In this document: positions 50,401 to 59,228 of the stretch, in pieces
How the letters are laid out: each line of letters opens with the position of its first letter
How positions within the stretch are numbered: position 1 is the first letter of the stretch
Assembly: GCA_027484445.1 (NCBI GenBank)
Contig: JAIXSY010000023.1
Span: forward strand, 83,493-147,492
DNA: 64,000 bases
DNA from: Verrucomicrobiaceae bacterium
GTDB taxonomy: Bacteria > Verrucomicrobiota > Verrucomicrobiia > Verrucomicrobiales > Verrucomicrobiaceae
Direction: 5' to 3'
Notes under the pieces: model-generated
Databases searched by the model: none
What the model was told of the DNA's origin: nothing
The model's input: only the letters and a program-made list of their open reading frames with translations
Made by a program: the position numbers and the translations under genes

Positions 50401-53400
50401 AAGGTGAAGGTTTCACCGACGCCGATCTCCGTGGGCCCGAAGGAAAGGCTGCCGGTGTTGTCTGCGAGTTCCACATCGTCTTCGGCATCATGGATGACAG
50501 CGATCTCCGGGGCACTCACGGGCACGCCGTTGCCGGTGAAGTTGATGACGTAGGGGTCTTCGTCTTCGTCGTTGTTGGAGAGTTCGAGTGTTCCCGTGGC
50601 GGCACCTGCGCCGCCAGGCTGGAAGCGCACGCTGAAGGTGGTGCTGGCTCCGGGATCGAGCGTCAGTGATCCGAGCGGAGTGTTCATGATGAAGTCTCCC
50701 AACGATAAATCCGCGCTGAGACCTGTGATCGGTGCAGAGCCGGTGTTCAGCACGGTGAAGGTTTTGACCTTGCCGCTGCCGACGATGGTGTTGCCGAAGT
50801 CCGTCGTGCCGCCGCTGGGGAAGGAGGTGCCGACGACTTCCTGCACGTCGATCTCGGGAATGCCGAAGCTGGTGGCGCTAAGGGCGATGTCGAAGGGGTC
50901 TTCGTCCGAGTCGTTGCTGCTGATGTGCAGGGCGGCGGTCTTGCTGCCCAGGGTGGTGGGATTGAACTGCAAGACAAAGGTGGTGCTGGCTCCTGCGATG
51001 ACCGGGGCGACGGGCACGGTGGTGACATCGAAGTCATCGGCATCCGGCCCGTCGATGGAAATGGTGAGGCCGGTGAGGTAGGTGTTGCCGGTGTTCTTGA
51101 TGGTGAAGGTCTTGGATTCACTGGTGTTTACCAGCACAGACCCATAGGCCACCGTGGAACTGCCATCGGTGAGGCCGGTGTCCGCAGGCTGCTCGACGAC
51201 GATTTCCACCGTCTGCGGGGAGGCGATGACCGCCAGACCATGGCCGCCACCGCTTGCCTGGGCGAGGGCGCTGAACTTCTCACCGGCCAGCAGCACGCTG
51301 GAATTCACCGCCACGGGAGAAAGCCGGTCGGTGAAGGTGCCGTCACCGACACCGCCTTGTTCATTGTAACCCCAGCCGACGAGGCTGCCATCACTGCAAA
51401 GGGCGCTCTTATTGTTGTAGCGGGCGGTGTGGGCCACCACGGTCTTCCCAGAAAGGGCGGTGGCGGTGCTGACGAGCACTGGAATGCCCCGTTGGTCGCT
51501 GGTGCCGTCTCCGGTGTAGAGTCCCCAGGATACGAGGGTGCCATCCGTGCAGAGGGCGGTGGTTTCAGCCGAACCGGCGGAGATGGATTTGATCGTCTTC
51601 CCCTGCAAAGCAGACCCGGTGCCGGTAAAGACTGCCCGGGCCAGATAGACGGGGTTCGCGGAGGGGCTGATGCCGAGTTGGCCGTAGGTGTTAGAGCCCC
51701 AGCCCACGGCGGTGCCATCAGAGCAGAGCACCATGCCGTGGGAACTGCCCGCGCTGACCTGGATGGGGGTGCGGCCCACCAGGGCGCTGCCTTCCACAGC
51801 CACCACCACGGGCAGCGTGCTGTTGTTGCTTGTCCCATCTCCCAGCGGGCCGGTGCCCCAGGAGACCAGGGTGCCGTCTGAGCACAGGGCCATGGAGTGG
51901 AAGTAGCCTGCGGAGATGCCGACGACCGTTTTCCCCGCCAGGGCACCGAGGGTGTTGACGAACACGGGGGCGTCACGGTGGTCCGTCGTGCCATCACCGA
52001 GCTGGCCGAAGCTGTTGCCACCCCAGGCGGCGATGAGGCCATCGGAAGTCAGGGCCAGGGTGTGAAAACTGCCGCAGGAGATGGCCGCCACACGCTTCCC
52101 AGCTAGCACGCCGTTTTGCAGCACAGGGGCGGGAAACGCTCCCGACGTGGTCGTTCCATTCCCCAACATGCCTTGGTGGTTCAGGCCCCAGCTCAGCAGG
52201 GTGCCGTCTGCCAGCAGAGCCACGCTGTGCCAGTAACCGGCGGAGACACTGAGGATGGCCTTGCCCTCCAGCGGGCCACCGGCCTGGCCCACAGCACGTG
52301 GAGTGGAGAGATCGCTGGCGGCAGGCGGAGTCACGCCCAGATGATTCGCACTGTAACCCCACGCGGCGAGGCGGTTGGTGGCCCAGACGAGTTCCAGGTC
52401 GTTGCCGGTGCCGCCAAAGTAGTTGGCCACGAAATGGTAGTCCTGACCATCGTAAGTGATGGTCACCGGCTGGCCTTGGCGGAGGTTCGTGAAGGCCCCG
52501 CGGATGAAGCCGAGGCCGGTGTTGTTGATGACCGTGAGCTTGGTGCCGATGGCGGGCTGGAAGTTGAAGGTCAAGTTGATCGGGCGGCCCTCCGCCGTGT
52601 AGGTGGCGGCGGTCACCGGCACCTCCGCGCCCGTGGTGTAGGTGGCATTCAGCGGCGTGGCGTCCAGCGCCTGTCCCGTTCCAGTGAGAGACAGCGTGAA
52701 GGGATCTTCATCGGCGTCGGTGCTTCTGAGGGTCAGGGTGGCATTTTTCGCGCCAGCACTGCCTGGGGCGAAGGAGACCACAAAGTTTATCCTGCCGTCC
52801 GGGGCCAGATTCAGCGGCAGAGTGATGCCGCTGATGCTGAAGTCCGCCGCATCCACCCCGCTGAGCGCGATGTTTGAGATGTTCAGCGGGCCGCTGCCCG
52901 TGTTCCGCAAGGTCAGGCCGATGGGTTTGCTAAAGGATAGTTCCTCGACGCCAAAGGGCAGTGTGGCTCCTGAGTTGATCCCGGCTCCACCCGTGACCTC
53001 CACCGCGATGTCCGGCAGGCCGGAGAAGCCCACGATGGCGAAGTTGTTGAAGGAAGCGGCATTTTTCCCCAGACCCATCACGCGGTCATCCGAGGCCAGC
53101 ATGCTGGTGTTGGTCAAGACCGGCAGAGTCTGCACGCTGTTCACGCCATTTCCCAGCGTGCCCTCATTTCCGTCTCCCCAACCCACGATGCTGCCATCCG
53201 TGCAGAAGACCATGTGGTGGTTTGTGCCAGAGTGGATGGAGCGGACCGTCTTGCCCGCCAGCACGCCGCTCGTGTTCACCGCCACGGGGGTGTAGTTCCG
53301 CGTGCCGTTCGCGGCGCCATCGCCGCCGAAAATGCCCCAGCCCACCAGGGTGCCATCCGTGCATTGTGCCAAGACCTGAGTCGTGCCAACCGCGATGGCC

Positions 53401-54551
53401 TTCACCAGCTTGCCTTGCAGCGCCGAGCCCGCGCCTGTGCTCACTTGAAGGGGCACTAGCGAGTGGCTGCCGTCAGCGCCCAGCTGGCCATATTGATCAT
53501 TCCCCCAGGTCACCACCGTGCCATCGGAGCACAGCACCGCAGAGAAAGCTCCACCCGCGCCAATGCCAACGATGGTTTTCCCCACCAGCGCACCAGTCAC
53601 CACCACCTGCGCGGGGCTGGTTTGGTTGGTCGTCGTTCCAGTGCCAAGACGGCCATTGGCACCAAAGCCCCAGGCTGCCAGCGTGCCGTCTGAGCAAAGG
53701 GCGAGTGTGTGGTCTTCCCCGGCGGAGATGGCCACCACCGTCTTCCCGGCCAGCGCCCCGCCATTGATCAGCACCGGACTGGTGCGGGCGGTCGTGGTGC
53801 CGTCACCCACCTGGCCATAAAAGCTCCTGCCCCAGGCCAGCACGCTGCCGTCTGAGCAGAGCGCCACCACATGGGTGAGGCCTGCCGAGATGGCCGCGAC
53901 CGTCTTGCCCGCCAGCGCGCCCGTCTGCGGCATGGCCTGCGGAAAGTCCAGCGACTCCGTGGAGCCATTTCCCATCGTGCTGACACTGCCCTCTCCCCAA
54001 GACAAAATCCGCCCGTCGGAAGTCAGGGCATGCGTGCTGTAAAAGGCGGCCGCCACCTGGAGAATCGTCCGCCCGGTGAGCTCCCCGCCTGTGGTATCCA
54101 CAAAGCGCGGGAGATTGATGCTCAGGGTGGAAACAGGATCGACGCCCAACTGCTTGCCCCCACCTCCCCAGCCGATGAGCCTGGTCTTCTTCCAGACCAG
54201 CTCCAGATCGTTCCCCGTGCCGCCATAGTAGTCAGCCACGAATTCGTAGCTTTTCCCGCCGTGGGTCAAGGTGACGTCCTGCCCCTGCGCCAGATTGCTG
54301 AAAGCCCCGCTGATGAAGCCCAGCCCCGTGTTTTCCACCACCTTCAGCTTCGTCCCCACCGGCGGCGCGAAGTTCAGGGTGAAATTCACCGCCCCGGAGG
54401 CCGTGTAGCCGGCCGCCGTCACCGGAACATCCGCCGCATTGTTATAAACAGCCGCCACCTGCGCGGAGGCCGAGCCAAGAAGCAGCCAAGAAAAAGCCGC
54501 AGCGGAAAGGCTGCGGCGGAGGGAGGTGAAGACGCGGGAGACGGGGGTCAT
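47475..54551 (-). CDS. Large secreted protein with duplicated RCC1 propellers, choice-of-anchor-D/ASH-like repeats and Ig-like domains (2358 aa)
   Basis: A signal peptide (about 1-30, ending GSASAQ) precedes two copies of one module. Each begins with a ~90-residue header (NTGLGFISGAFSNLAQGQ and NTGLGFIRGAFTNLRQGQ, both followed by GGTGNDLELVW) and continues with about seven RCC1/BNR repeats of the form AGKTVVAISAG-DHTLALCSDGTLAAWG. The first module covers about 30-510 and the second about 634-1110. A choice-of-anchor-D/HYDIN-like domain follows the first, and five more lie in tandem at about 1115-1700 (SNDSDEDPFDIALSA, SNDANENPFDIILTG). Two Ig-like domains, a He_PIG-type putative Ig domain (LPAGLKLNATTGEIYGKP) and ~400 unassigned residues complete it. 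No PEP-CTERM, barrel or LPXTG tail was seen. It is probably an extracellular adhesive or scaffold protein. Confidence 0.88.
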   Translation of the reverse strand: MTPVSRVFTSLRRSLSAAAFSWLLLGSASAQVAAVYNNAADVPVTAAGYTASGAVNFTLNFAPPVGTKLKVVENTGLGFISGAFSNLAQGQDVTLTHGGKSYEFVADYYGGTGNDLELVWKKTRLIGWGGGGKQLGVDPVSTLSINLPRFVDTTGGELTGRTILQVAAAFYSTHALTSDGRILSWGEGSVSTMGNGSTESLDFPQAMPQTGALAGKTVAAISAGLTHVVALCSDGSVLAWGRSFYGQVGDGTTTARTSPVLINGGALAGKTVVAISAGEDHTLALCSDGTLAAWGFGANGRLGTGTTTNQTSPAQVVVTGALVGKTIVGIGAGGAFSAVLCSDGTVVTWGNDQYGQLGADGSHSLVPLQVSTGAGSALQGKLVKAIAVGTTQVLAQCTDGTLVGWGIFGGDGAANGTRNYTPVAVNTSGVLAGKTVRSIHSGTNHHMVFCTDGSIVGWGDGNEGTLGNGVNSVQTLPVLTNTSMLASDDRVMGLGKNAASFNNFAIVGFSGLPDIAVEVTGGAGINSGATLPFGVEELSFSKPIGLTLRNTGSGPLNISNIALSGVDAADFSISGITLPLNLAPDGRINFVVSFAPGSAGAKNATLTLRSTDADEDPFTLSLTGTGQALDATPLNATYTTGAEVPVTAATYTAEGRPINLTFNFQPAIGTKLTVINNTGLGFIRGAFTNLRQGQPVTITYDGQDYHFVANYFGGTGNDLELVWATNRLAAWGYSANHLGVTPPAASDLSTPRAVGQAGGPLEGKAILSVSAGYWHSVALLADGTLLSWGLNHQGMLGNGTTTSGAFPAPVLQNGVLAGKRVAAISCGSFHTLALTSDGLIAAWGGNSFGQLGDGTTDHRDAPVFVNTLGALAGKTVVGISAGYFHSMALCSDGTLVSWGTGPLGDGTSNNSTLPVVVAVEGSALVGRTPIQVSAGSSHGMVLCSDGTAVGWGSNTYGQLGISPSANPVYLARAVFTGTGSALQGKTIKSISAGSAETTALCTDGTLVSWGLYTGDGTSDQRGIPVLVSTATALSGKTVVAHTARYNNKSALCSDGSLVGWGYNEQGGVGDGTFTDRLSPVAVNSSVLLAGEKFSALAQASGGGHGLAVIASPQTVEIVVEQPADTGLTDGSSTVAYGSVLVNTSESKTFTIKNTGNTYLTGLTISIDGPDADDFDVTTVPVAPVIAGASTTFVLQFNPTTLGSKTAALHISSNDSDEDPFDIALSATSFGIPEIDVQEVVGTSFPSGGTTDFGNTIVGSGKVKTFTVLNTGSAPITGLSADLSLGDFIMNTPLGSLTLDPGASTTFSVRFQPGGAGAATGTLELSNNDEDEDPYVINFTGNGVPVSAPEIAVIHDAEDDVELADNTGSLSFGPTEIGVGETFTFVIRNNGTASLTGLALSKTGANAADFILSPLSTTTLGFEGFTTFTVNFLPTAVGTRNATVRIASNDANENPFDIILTGVGTMPEIDVQGPGPVAIADGSGTANYGTGLPVGTAVDRTFTIRNLGTAALNLFGTPVIDGVNAADFQSLGYGSASVAPGGSTTLTVRFTPSRSGARNAAIHLINSDSNENPYDIKLTGTAVGPEISIEQPAATVLVDDVSTVNFGPGLQAANISRTFTIKNPGGAVLNTISAGITGTDAANFSVTTAPPATLAVNGTTTFVVRFTPNALRVFNATLRVASNDFDENPFDIGITGEGVETLTPSFDAHPQSQIIALGAPVTFTSIVDSPTPATNQWRRGTTTFVSIGGATGASHTIAAVKLSDAAVLYRNRATNAAGFTDSNTAALTVVDRSSKNFNLAAAAKATFTVSAATTAGTTLTYVWLKDGEPLPLSTRYVVGPPNQLVINTLDPDDAGTYTCEVTGPGGTLAGGNNVLTIFDEAPVITPNPVVMDEGIVSGDYSFFIPLDPTKGTATTFTASPLPAGLKLNATTGEIYGKPTTSRVSPPYSLTVTAKNSISTSTATATLIVRPLTTGADGDYVGIMARSPLNGDLGGRVEFKITTTGSYSGKVILGSKSHSFPSGLSITTLPGNADVTGNATITRAPLPPLTVTFTINTISRRITSGSISSTGLGSASFTGWKNTWNTGNQSTQYDGYYTFSMDVPLPLAADDDIPQGFGYGSFKVGLRGESVIVSGQTADGEKFTSSTFLGPDGDLAIFDELASKGSLAGFLDIVPGTGPGFSNNTLALSPTLSRPESTAASASTYKDGFSPFSTVVTGGTYLPPAANAIVLGKPTPAVANNAAIAFFDAGIGGPPSRADRRISLIPGTSLTIAASGPALTTVKIATATGLFSGSMSLTDAHPVTPGAKPIVRKPTFQGIIVRTQAGPQAGHGYMLLQQLPRPVFPQPAVQPVLSGGVIIE

Positions 54552-54850
54552 TTGAGGGATGAATGTTTGCTTACCATGGCGGACCTAATCTGGCGTCTAA
54601 CTCGAAGTCAAAGCGGAACCTGACAAGCCTGTCACTTTTTCCGCCACATCTGCGACTCCTTTCTGCCTGTGTCTGCATGAATGGAGCAAAGTACCCTTTG
54701 CAGCAGGCCGATTCAGCTCTGGTTAAACTTTGGAAGGGGCCGCCAGCGCATCATGATGGATGGTTTGTCAGGCGCGGCACCATGGGCGCGGGACATCAGG
54801 CCGAACATAACTTCCGCGTGCGATGGCCGCTGATTATGCGTACTCCCAGC
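54552..54850. other. Divergent intergenic region, no gene seen
   Basis: About 300 bases lie between the start of the RCC1 protein (minus) and the preferred start of the FtsX-type permease (plus). The permease frame is open across most of it (from 54563) but its translation there has no membrane or domain character, so it is treated as promoter/leader DNA. No terminator, tRNA or clear promoter was identified. Confidence 0.5.
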
Positions 54851-57800
54851 ATGACCCTGACCCGCTTCATCCTCTCTTCCGCACGCCACTACTGGCGCGG
54901 CCATCTGGGCCTGCTGCTGGGCGCGTTCCTGGCCTCGGCCATCCTTAGCGGCTCCCTGCTGGTGGGGGATTCCGTGCGGGCTAGCCTGCGCCGGGTGGCG
55001 GAACTGCGTCTGGGAAAGGTCCAGTCCGGCCTGCTGGGCGGCGACCGCTGGTTCACCACGGATCTGGTGAAAAAGGCAGGCAGTGAGCCGCTGATCATCG
55101 CCCTAGGCTCTGCGGCCACGGCGGATGGCAAAACGCGCGTCAATGGCACGCAAGTCCTGGGGGTGGAGACAGGTTTTTGGAAAATGAGCGCCAGCGGTGC
55201 CACCAAAGCCATCGCCCGCAGCGATGTCCTCGTGAATGAACCCCTGGCCCGACGATTGAACCTGCGTGTCGGCGATACGGTCATCGTGCGCCTGGAACGA
55301 CCCAGCGCCATTTCCCGCGATGCACCGCTTTCCGGCTCGACCAACCAAGACGTGTCCCTGCGCCGCAAGGTAGGCGGCATTGTCACAGCAGAGGAGTTCG
55401 GCGGCTTCCAGCTCATCGCCTCCCAAATCACGCCGGAGACGGTCTTCGTGGGTCTGGAGGACCTGCAAGTGCAGCTGGAAATGGATGGGCAAGTGAACGC
55501 TGCCCTCAGCAGCGCTGCCGAGATGCCGACGGATGCCTGGGAGAAGCAAAAGTCACTCGAAGACCTGGGGCTAAAGCTGACACGAGTCTCGGGCGGCCAA
55601 AAGGAGTGGGAGGTGAGCACGCGCCGTGTCTTTTTGGACGCAAGCCTAGCCAACCCGCTGCTGGAAAGACCAGGCAGTTACGGAGTGCTGACCTATCTGG
55701 TCAATGGCCTAAAGTCGGCCCAAGGCGGCACGCCCTACTCGATGATCACGGCGGTGGATCGCATCGCTGGCCCAGAGCCAGGCATCGCCATCAGCCAATG
55801 GCTGGCCGAGGATCAAAAGCTGACCATAGGGGATGAGGTGGAGGTGTTTTACTTCGTCGTCGGGCTCGGTCGCGAGCTGAAGCAGCAGAGCGCGAAGTTC
55901 AAGGTGAGCCGCATCCTGCCCATGACAGACCCAGAGGTGACACGCGCCTGGACGCCGGAATTTCCTGGCGTGTCAGACGTGGACAACTGCCGCGACTGGG
56001 AGCCCGGCATCCCGATGGACATGAAGGCCATCCGCGACAAGGACGAGAAGTATTGGGATGACTACAAGGGCACGCCGAAGGGCTTCATCAGCCTCGCGGA
56101 AGGGCAAAAGCTGTGGGGCAATCGCTTTGGCAACCTGACCGCCATCCGCTTTGCCGACACCGGCCAGGATGAAGCCGCGCTGCGCCAAGAGCTGCTTTCG
56201 ACCTTGCGGCTGGCCGACATCGGTCTGGTGCCACGAGCCTTCAAAAAAGACGCCGATGCAGCGGCGAAAGGCAGCGTGGACTTCGGTGGGTTGTTCATTG
56301 GGCTGAGCCTGTTCCTCATCGCTGCTGCGCTCGTTTTTGCAGCGCTGCTGTTTCTGTTCACGCTGGAGCGCCGTGCCTCGCAAGTCGGCCTGCTGCTGGC
56401 CATCGGCTGGACCCAGCAGCAGGTGCGCCGGGCATTGCTGGGGGAGGCTGGAGTCATCGCCATCCTAGGCACCGCAGCAGGGCTAGCAGGTGGTGTTGGT
56501 TATACCCAAGCGGCTCTGGCCGGGCTGCGTGGAGCCTGGTCAGGCGCAGCGCAGGGGCTGCCGCTGATCTATGCGGCCAGTCCCACCACGCAGATCAGCG
56601 CAGCAGTTGGCTCACTCCTTGTCGTGCTCGGCACGCTTGGCTGGGCCAGCCGACGCATGTTTGCCAAAACTCCGCGTGAACTCTGGAGTGGTGACCATGC
56701 GACTGCAGTGCCCGGAGGCCGGGTCACGGCCCTGCGCCGTGCGTTGCCCTGGGTGCTGATTGCGCTCTCGCTAGGTCTCGTCTTAGGCGCGAAATCTGCA
56801 CAAGCCCCCGAAGCCGTCGCGGGCATGTTTTTCGTCAGTGGATTGATGCTGATGATCGCGGGTCTCTTGCTCGCCGGAGCCTGGATGCGGCGAGATCGCG
56901 GCACGCTGGCGCAGACGCTGACGCAGATCGGCATGAGAAACATCTCCCGCCGTCCCTCCCGCAGCCTAGCGGTCATCGGCATGATGGCAGGCGGCATCTT
57001 TCTGGTCACGGCCGTGAATGCCTTCCGCATGAGCGCAGGTGATGCGACAAAGCCCGACTCTGGCACCGGTGGCTTTGCGCTCATCGGTGAATCTTCCCTG
57101 CCCATCTACGAGGATCTGAATAGTCCGGCAGGCCAGGAGGCCTTTAGCCTGGATGAGGAGCTGATGAAGGGCGTGACCATCGTGCCCTTCCGCGTGCGCG
57201 AAGGCGATGACGCGAGCTGCCTGAACCTCAACCGCGCGCAAAAACCGGTGCTCGTCGGCGTGAACCCAGAACGGCTGGCGGGCCGCTTCCGGTTTGTGGG
57301 TGGCCTTGGCTGGGATGATCTCTCCACCACCGCCATCGCCGACCAGGCTACTGCCATGTGGGGGCTGGGAAAAGGCGTTGGCGATGCCGTGGACTACCAG
57401 GACGCCGCCGGGAAAACCTATGCCATCGAGCTAATCGGCCTGCTCGGCGGCTCCGTGCTTCAGGGGAAGATGATCACCAGCGAGGCGGCCTTTTTGCAAG
57501 CCTACCCGGACGCCGCTGGCTACCGCTTTTTCCTCATCGACTGCCCGGCGGACAAGGTGGTGCAGGTGGGCGAGCACCTCACGCGCCAGCTTCAGCAGCG
57601 CGGCCTAGCGCTGGAGCCCGCGAAGCAGCGGCTGGAGTCCTTCCTGGCCGTGCAAAACACATACATTGGCATCTTCACCATCCTGGGCGGCCTGGGCGTG
57701 CTGCTGGGCACTGCCGGGCTGGGCGTGCTGGTGGCCCGCCATGTGCTGGAGCGGCGCGGGGAGCTGGGGCTGATGCAGGCCCTGGGCTTTCTGCCAGCAG

Positions 57801-58039
57801 CGCTGCGGCGGCTGGTCTTGGGTGAGCACGTCGCGCTGCTCATCGTCGGGCTCGTGCTTGGCGTGATCAGTGCCCTGATCGCCGTCTGGCCAGGCCTGAT
57901 GCAGGGCGGCGGCGATTTGCCTGTGGGTTTCCTGGCCAGCCTGCTGCTGGGCATCTTGGCTTTCGGCCTGATCACCTGTGGCATAGCCGTCGCCGCAGCT
58001 CTGCGCGGGCGACTGCTGGAGGCGGTGCGGCGTGAATGA
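54851..58039 (+). CDS. ABC transporter permease with two FtsX domains
   Basis: The ATG at 54851 is preferred because it lies just before the first hydrophobic helix (HLGLLLGAFLASAILSGSLL); an ATG at 54836 is equally possible, and the frame to 54563 is not credible. Of about 1062 residues, the plan is helix 1, a large periplasmic MacB-like domain, a first FtsX three-helix block (FGGLFIGLSLFLIAAALVFA, LGEAGVIAILGTAAGLAGGV), a two-helix connector (LPWVLIALSLGLVLGAKSAQ, AGMFFVSGLMLMIAGLLLAG), a second periplasmic domain, and a second FtsX block (IFTILGGLGVLLGTAGLGVL, VALLIVGLVLGVISALIAVW). This is the fused LolC/LolE- or MacB-like permease arrangement. The ATPase that must drive it is not adjacent. 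Six bases separate its stop from the convergent hypothetical gene. Confidence 0.88.
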   Translation: MTLTRFILSSARHYWRGHLGLLLGAFLASAILSGSLLVGDSVRASLRRVAELRLGKVQSGLLGGDRWFTTDLVKKAGSEPLIIALGSAATADGKTRVNGTQVLGVETGFWKMSASGATKAIARSDVLVNEPLARRLNLRVGDTVIVRLERPSAISRDAPLSGSTNQDVSLRRKVGGIVTAEEFGGFQLIASQITPETVFVGLEDLQVQLEMDGQVNAALSSAAEMPTDAWEKQKSLEDLGLKLTRVSGGQKEWEVSTRRVFLDASLANPLLERPGSYGVLTYLVNGLKSAQGGTPYSMITAVDRIAGPEPGIAISQWLAEDQKLTIGDEVEVFYFVVGLGRELKQQSAKFKVSRILPMTDPEVTRAWTPEFPGVSDVDNCRDWEPGIPMDMKAIRDKDEKYWDDYKGTPKGFISLAEGQKLWGNRFGNLTAIRFADTGQDEAALRQELLSTLRLADIGLVPRAFKKDADAAAKGSVDFGGLFIGLSLFLIAAALVFAALLFLFTLERRASQVGLLLAIGWTQQQVRRALLGEAGVIAILGTAAGLAGGVGYTQAALAGLRGAWSGAAQGLPLIYAASPTTQISAAVGSLLVVLGTLGWASRRMFAKTPRELWSGDHATAVPGGRVTALRRALPWVLIALSLGLVLGAKSAQAPEAVAGMFFVSGLMLMIAGLLLAGAWMRRDRGTLAQTLTQIGMRNISRRPSRSLAVIGMMAGGIFLVTAVNAFRMSAGDATKPDSGTGGFALIGESSLPIYEDLNSPAGQEAFSLDEELMKGVTIVPFRVREGDDASCLNLNRAQKPVLVGVNPERLAGRFRFVGGLGWDDLSTTAIADQATAMWGLGKGVGDAVDYQDAAGKTYAIELIGLLGGSVLQGKMITSEAAFLQAYPDAAGYRFFLIDCPADKVVQVGEHLTRQLQQRGLALEPAKQRLESFLAVQNTYIGIFTILGGLGVLLGTAGLGVLVARHVLERRGELGLMQALGFLPAALRRLVLGEHVALLIVGLVLGVISALIAVWPGLMQGGGDLPVGFLASLLLGILAFGLITCGIAVAAALRGRLLEAVRRE

Positions 58040-58045
58040 GCCAAC

Positions 58046-59092
58046 TCAGCGCCCGCCTGAGTAAGACAGCAACCAGTCGGCGCCTCTGCCTTCCGTCGCC
58101 GCAGACAGAAAGGCATCCATGCCAGGCACGCTGAGCGAGGGATGCTTCGCCAACAGTTCACGGTAGATTTTGGCAAACTGAGCCGCGCCCGCATTCAGGC
58201 AATCGCGCGCGTTTCCCCCCGCGAAGGCACGCTTGGCCGAGCCCAGCATGAAGCCACGGAGCAGATGCTCTTCCGTGCCAGGAACCTGCTTCTTGCAGAC
58301 CTCCAGCCAGTCCTGGATCGGGTATTCCGGGATGCTGATGGGTAGATCCGTAGCTCCCTTGAGGTAGGCCAGCACCGCCGCCGTGGCCTGCACGCTGTCT
58401 TCCGAAAAAGGGTCCTGCAAGTAAAGCTCGATCAGCGCAGACACCCCCTGCCGCAGAGGCGGGTCCTTGATGACCTTCAGCACCAGTGAGGTGAAGGCCT
58501 GCATGCCCGCTGCGCCGTCGTCCTCAGGGGTAGCCGAGCGCATCTGGCGGATGGTGATGAGGTAGCCCTTCAGGTAAAGGATGCCCGTCCACTGCTTCAC
58601 CATCGCCTCTTCCGTGCCATTGGGCGTCTGAGCCACACGTGTCATTTCACACAGCTGAGCCGCCATAGGCAGGGCATCCATTTGCCACAGCTCCACCCCG
58701 CCCGTGCCGACCGGGTTGACCTTCAGGTTCTTGTAGCGGCCGGCCTGCACCATGGCCTGGACGTCCTTCACCACTCGATCCAGCTCCTGCAAAATCAGAC
58801 GCTGGCGCTCCTCCACCGAGATCTCTTTGTCCGAAGCCGGGAAAAAGAAAATGTCGCTGCGGGAGCGCTCCTCCAGGCTTTCGTAGCGGATGAATCGCCC
58901 TACACCCTCCCTGAAGCGGAACTCCCCCGCCAGACGGTGCGTGCCCAACGTGCTGGGAAAAGTCAGGCCCGTAGCCTCATGCCGCCAGGGTTTGCCATTC
59001 GGATCTGGAGAATACCACTGGCCTGGAGGCTCGGCAGTGTGACCAAAACTCGTCAGCAGGCCAAAAAGCAGGGAAACATAACGCAAAATCAT
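58046..59092 (-). CDS. Secreted protein of unknown function
   Basis: The protein has 348 residues from the ATG at 59092 (355 if an ATG at 59113 is used); both give a signal peptide (LRYVSLLFGLLTSFGHTA). No family was recognised. The N-terminal half is mixed alpha/beta (GKPWRHEATGLTFPSTLG, GVGRFIRYESLEERSRSDIF, QWTGILYLKGYLITIRQMRS). The C-terminal third looks helical and repeat-like, without catalytic motifs. A stretch around residues 100-120 is strongly charged and helical (EERQRLILQELDRVVKDVQA). It lies between a convergent FtsX-type permease (6 bases) and the divergent sucA gene. Confidence 0.65.
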   Translation of the reverse strand: MILRYVSLLFGLLTSFGHTAEPPGQWYSPDPNGKPWRHEATGLTFPSTLGTHRLAGEFRFREGVGRFIRYESLEERSRSDIFFFPASDKEISVEERQRLILQELDRVVKDVQAMVQAGRYKNLKVNPVGTGGVELWQMDALPMAAQLCEMTRVAQTPNGTEEAMVKQWTGILYLKGYLITIRQMRSATPEDDGAAGMQAFTSLVLKVIKDPPLRQGVSALIELYLQDPFSEDSVQATAAVLAYLKGATDLPISIPEYPIQDWLEVCKKQVPGTEEHLLRGFMLGSAKRAFAGGNARDCLNAGAAQFAKIYRELLAKHPSLSVPGMDAFLSAATEGRGADWLLSYSGGR

Positions 59093-59228
59093 GAGAAAAA
59101 CCGGTTGGACCATCCATGGAGCCGGGTGCTCATTCAGGCAAGTTCACAAGGAAAGGATGCAAATCCATCCTTTCCAAGGTTGCAACTGAGTTGATTCCCA
59201 CCAATCTGACGCTCCCCAAAGTCCCCCC

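Noticed and set aside
47475..54551. Plus-strand frames of 150-318 codons opposite the RCC1 protein
   Set aside because: They are mirror translations of repeated RCC1 and anchor-D DNA without independent signals.
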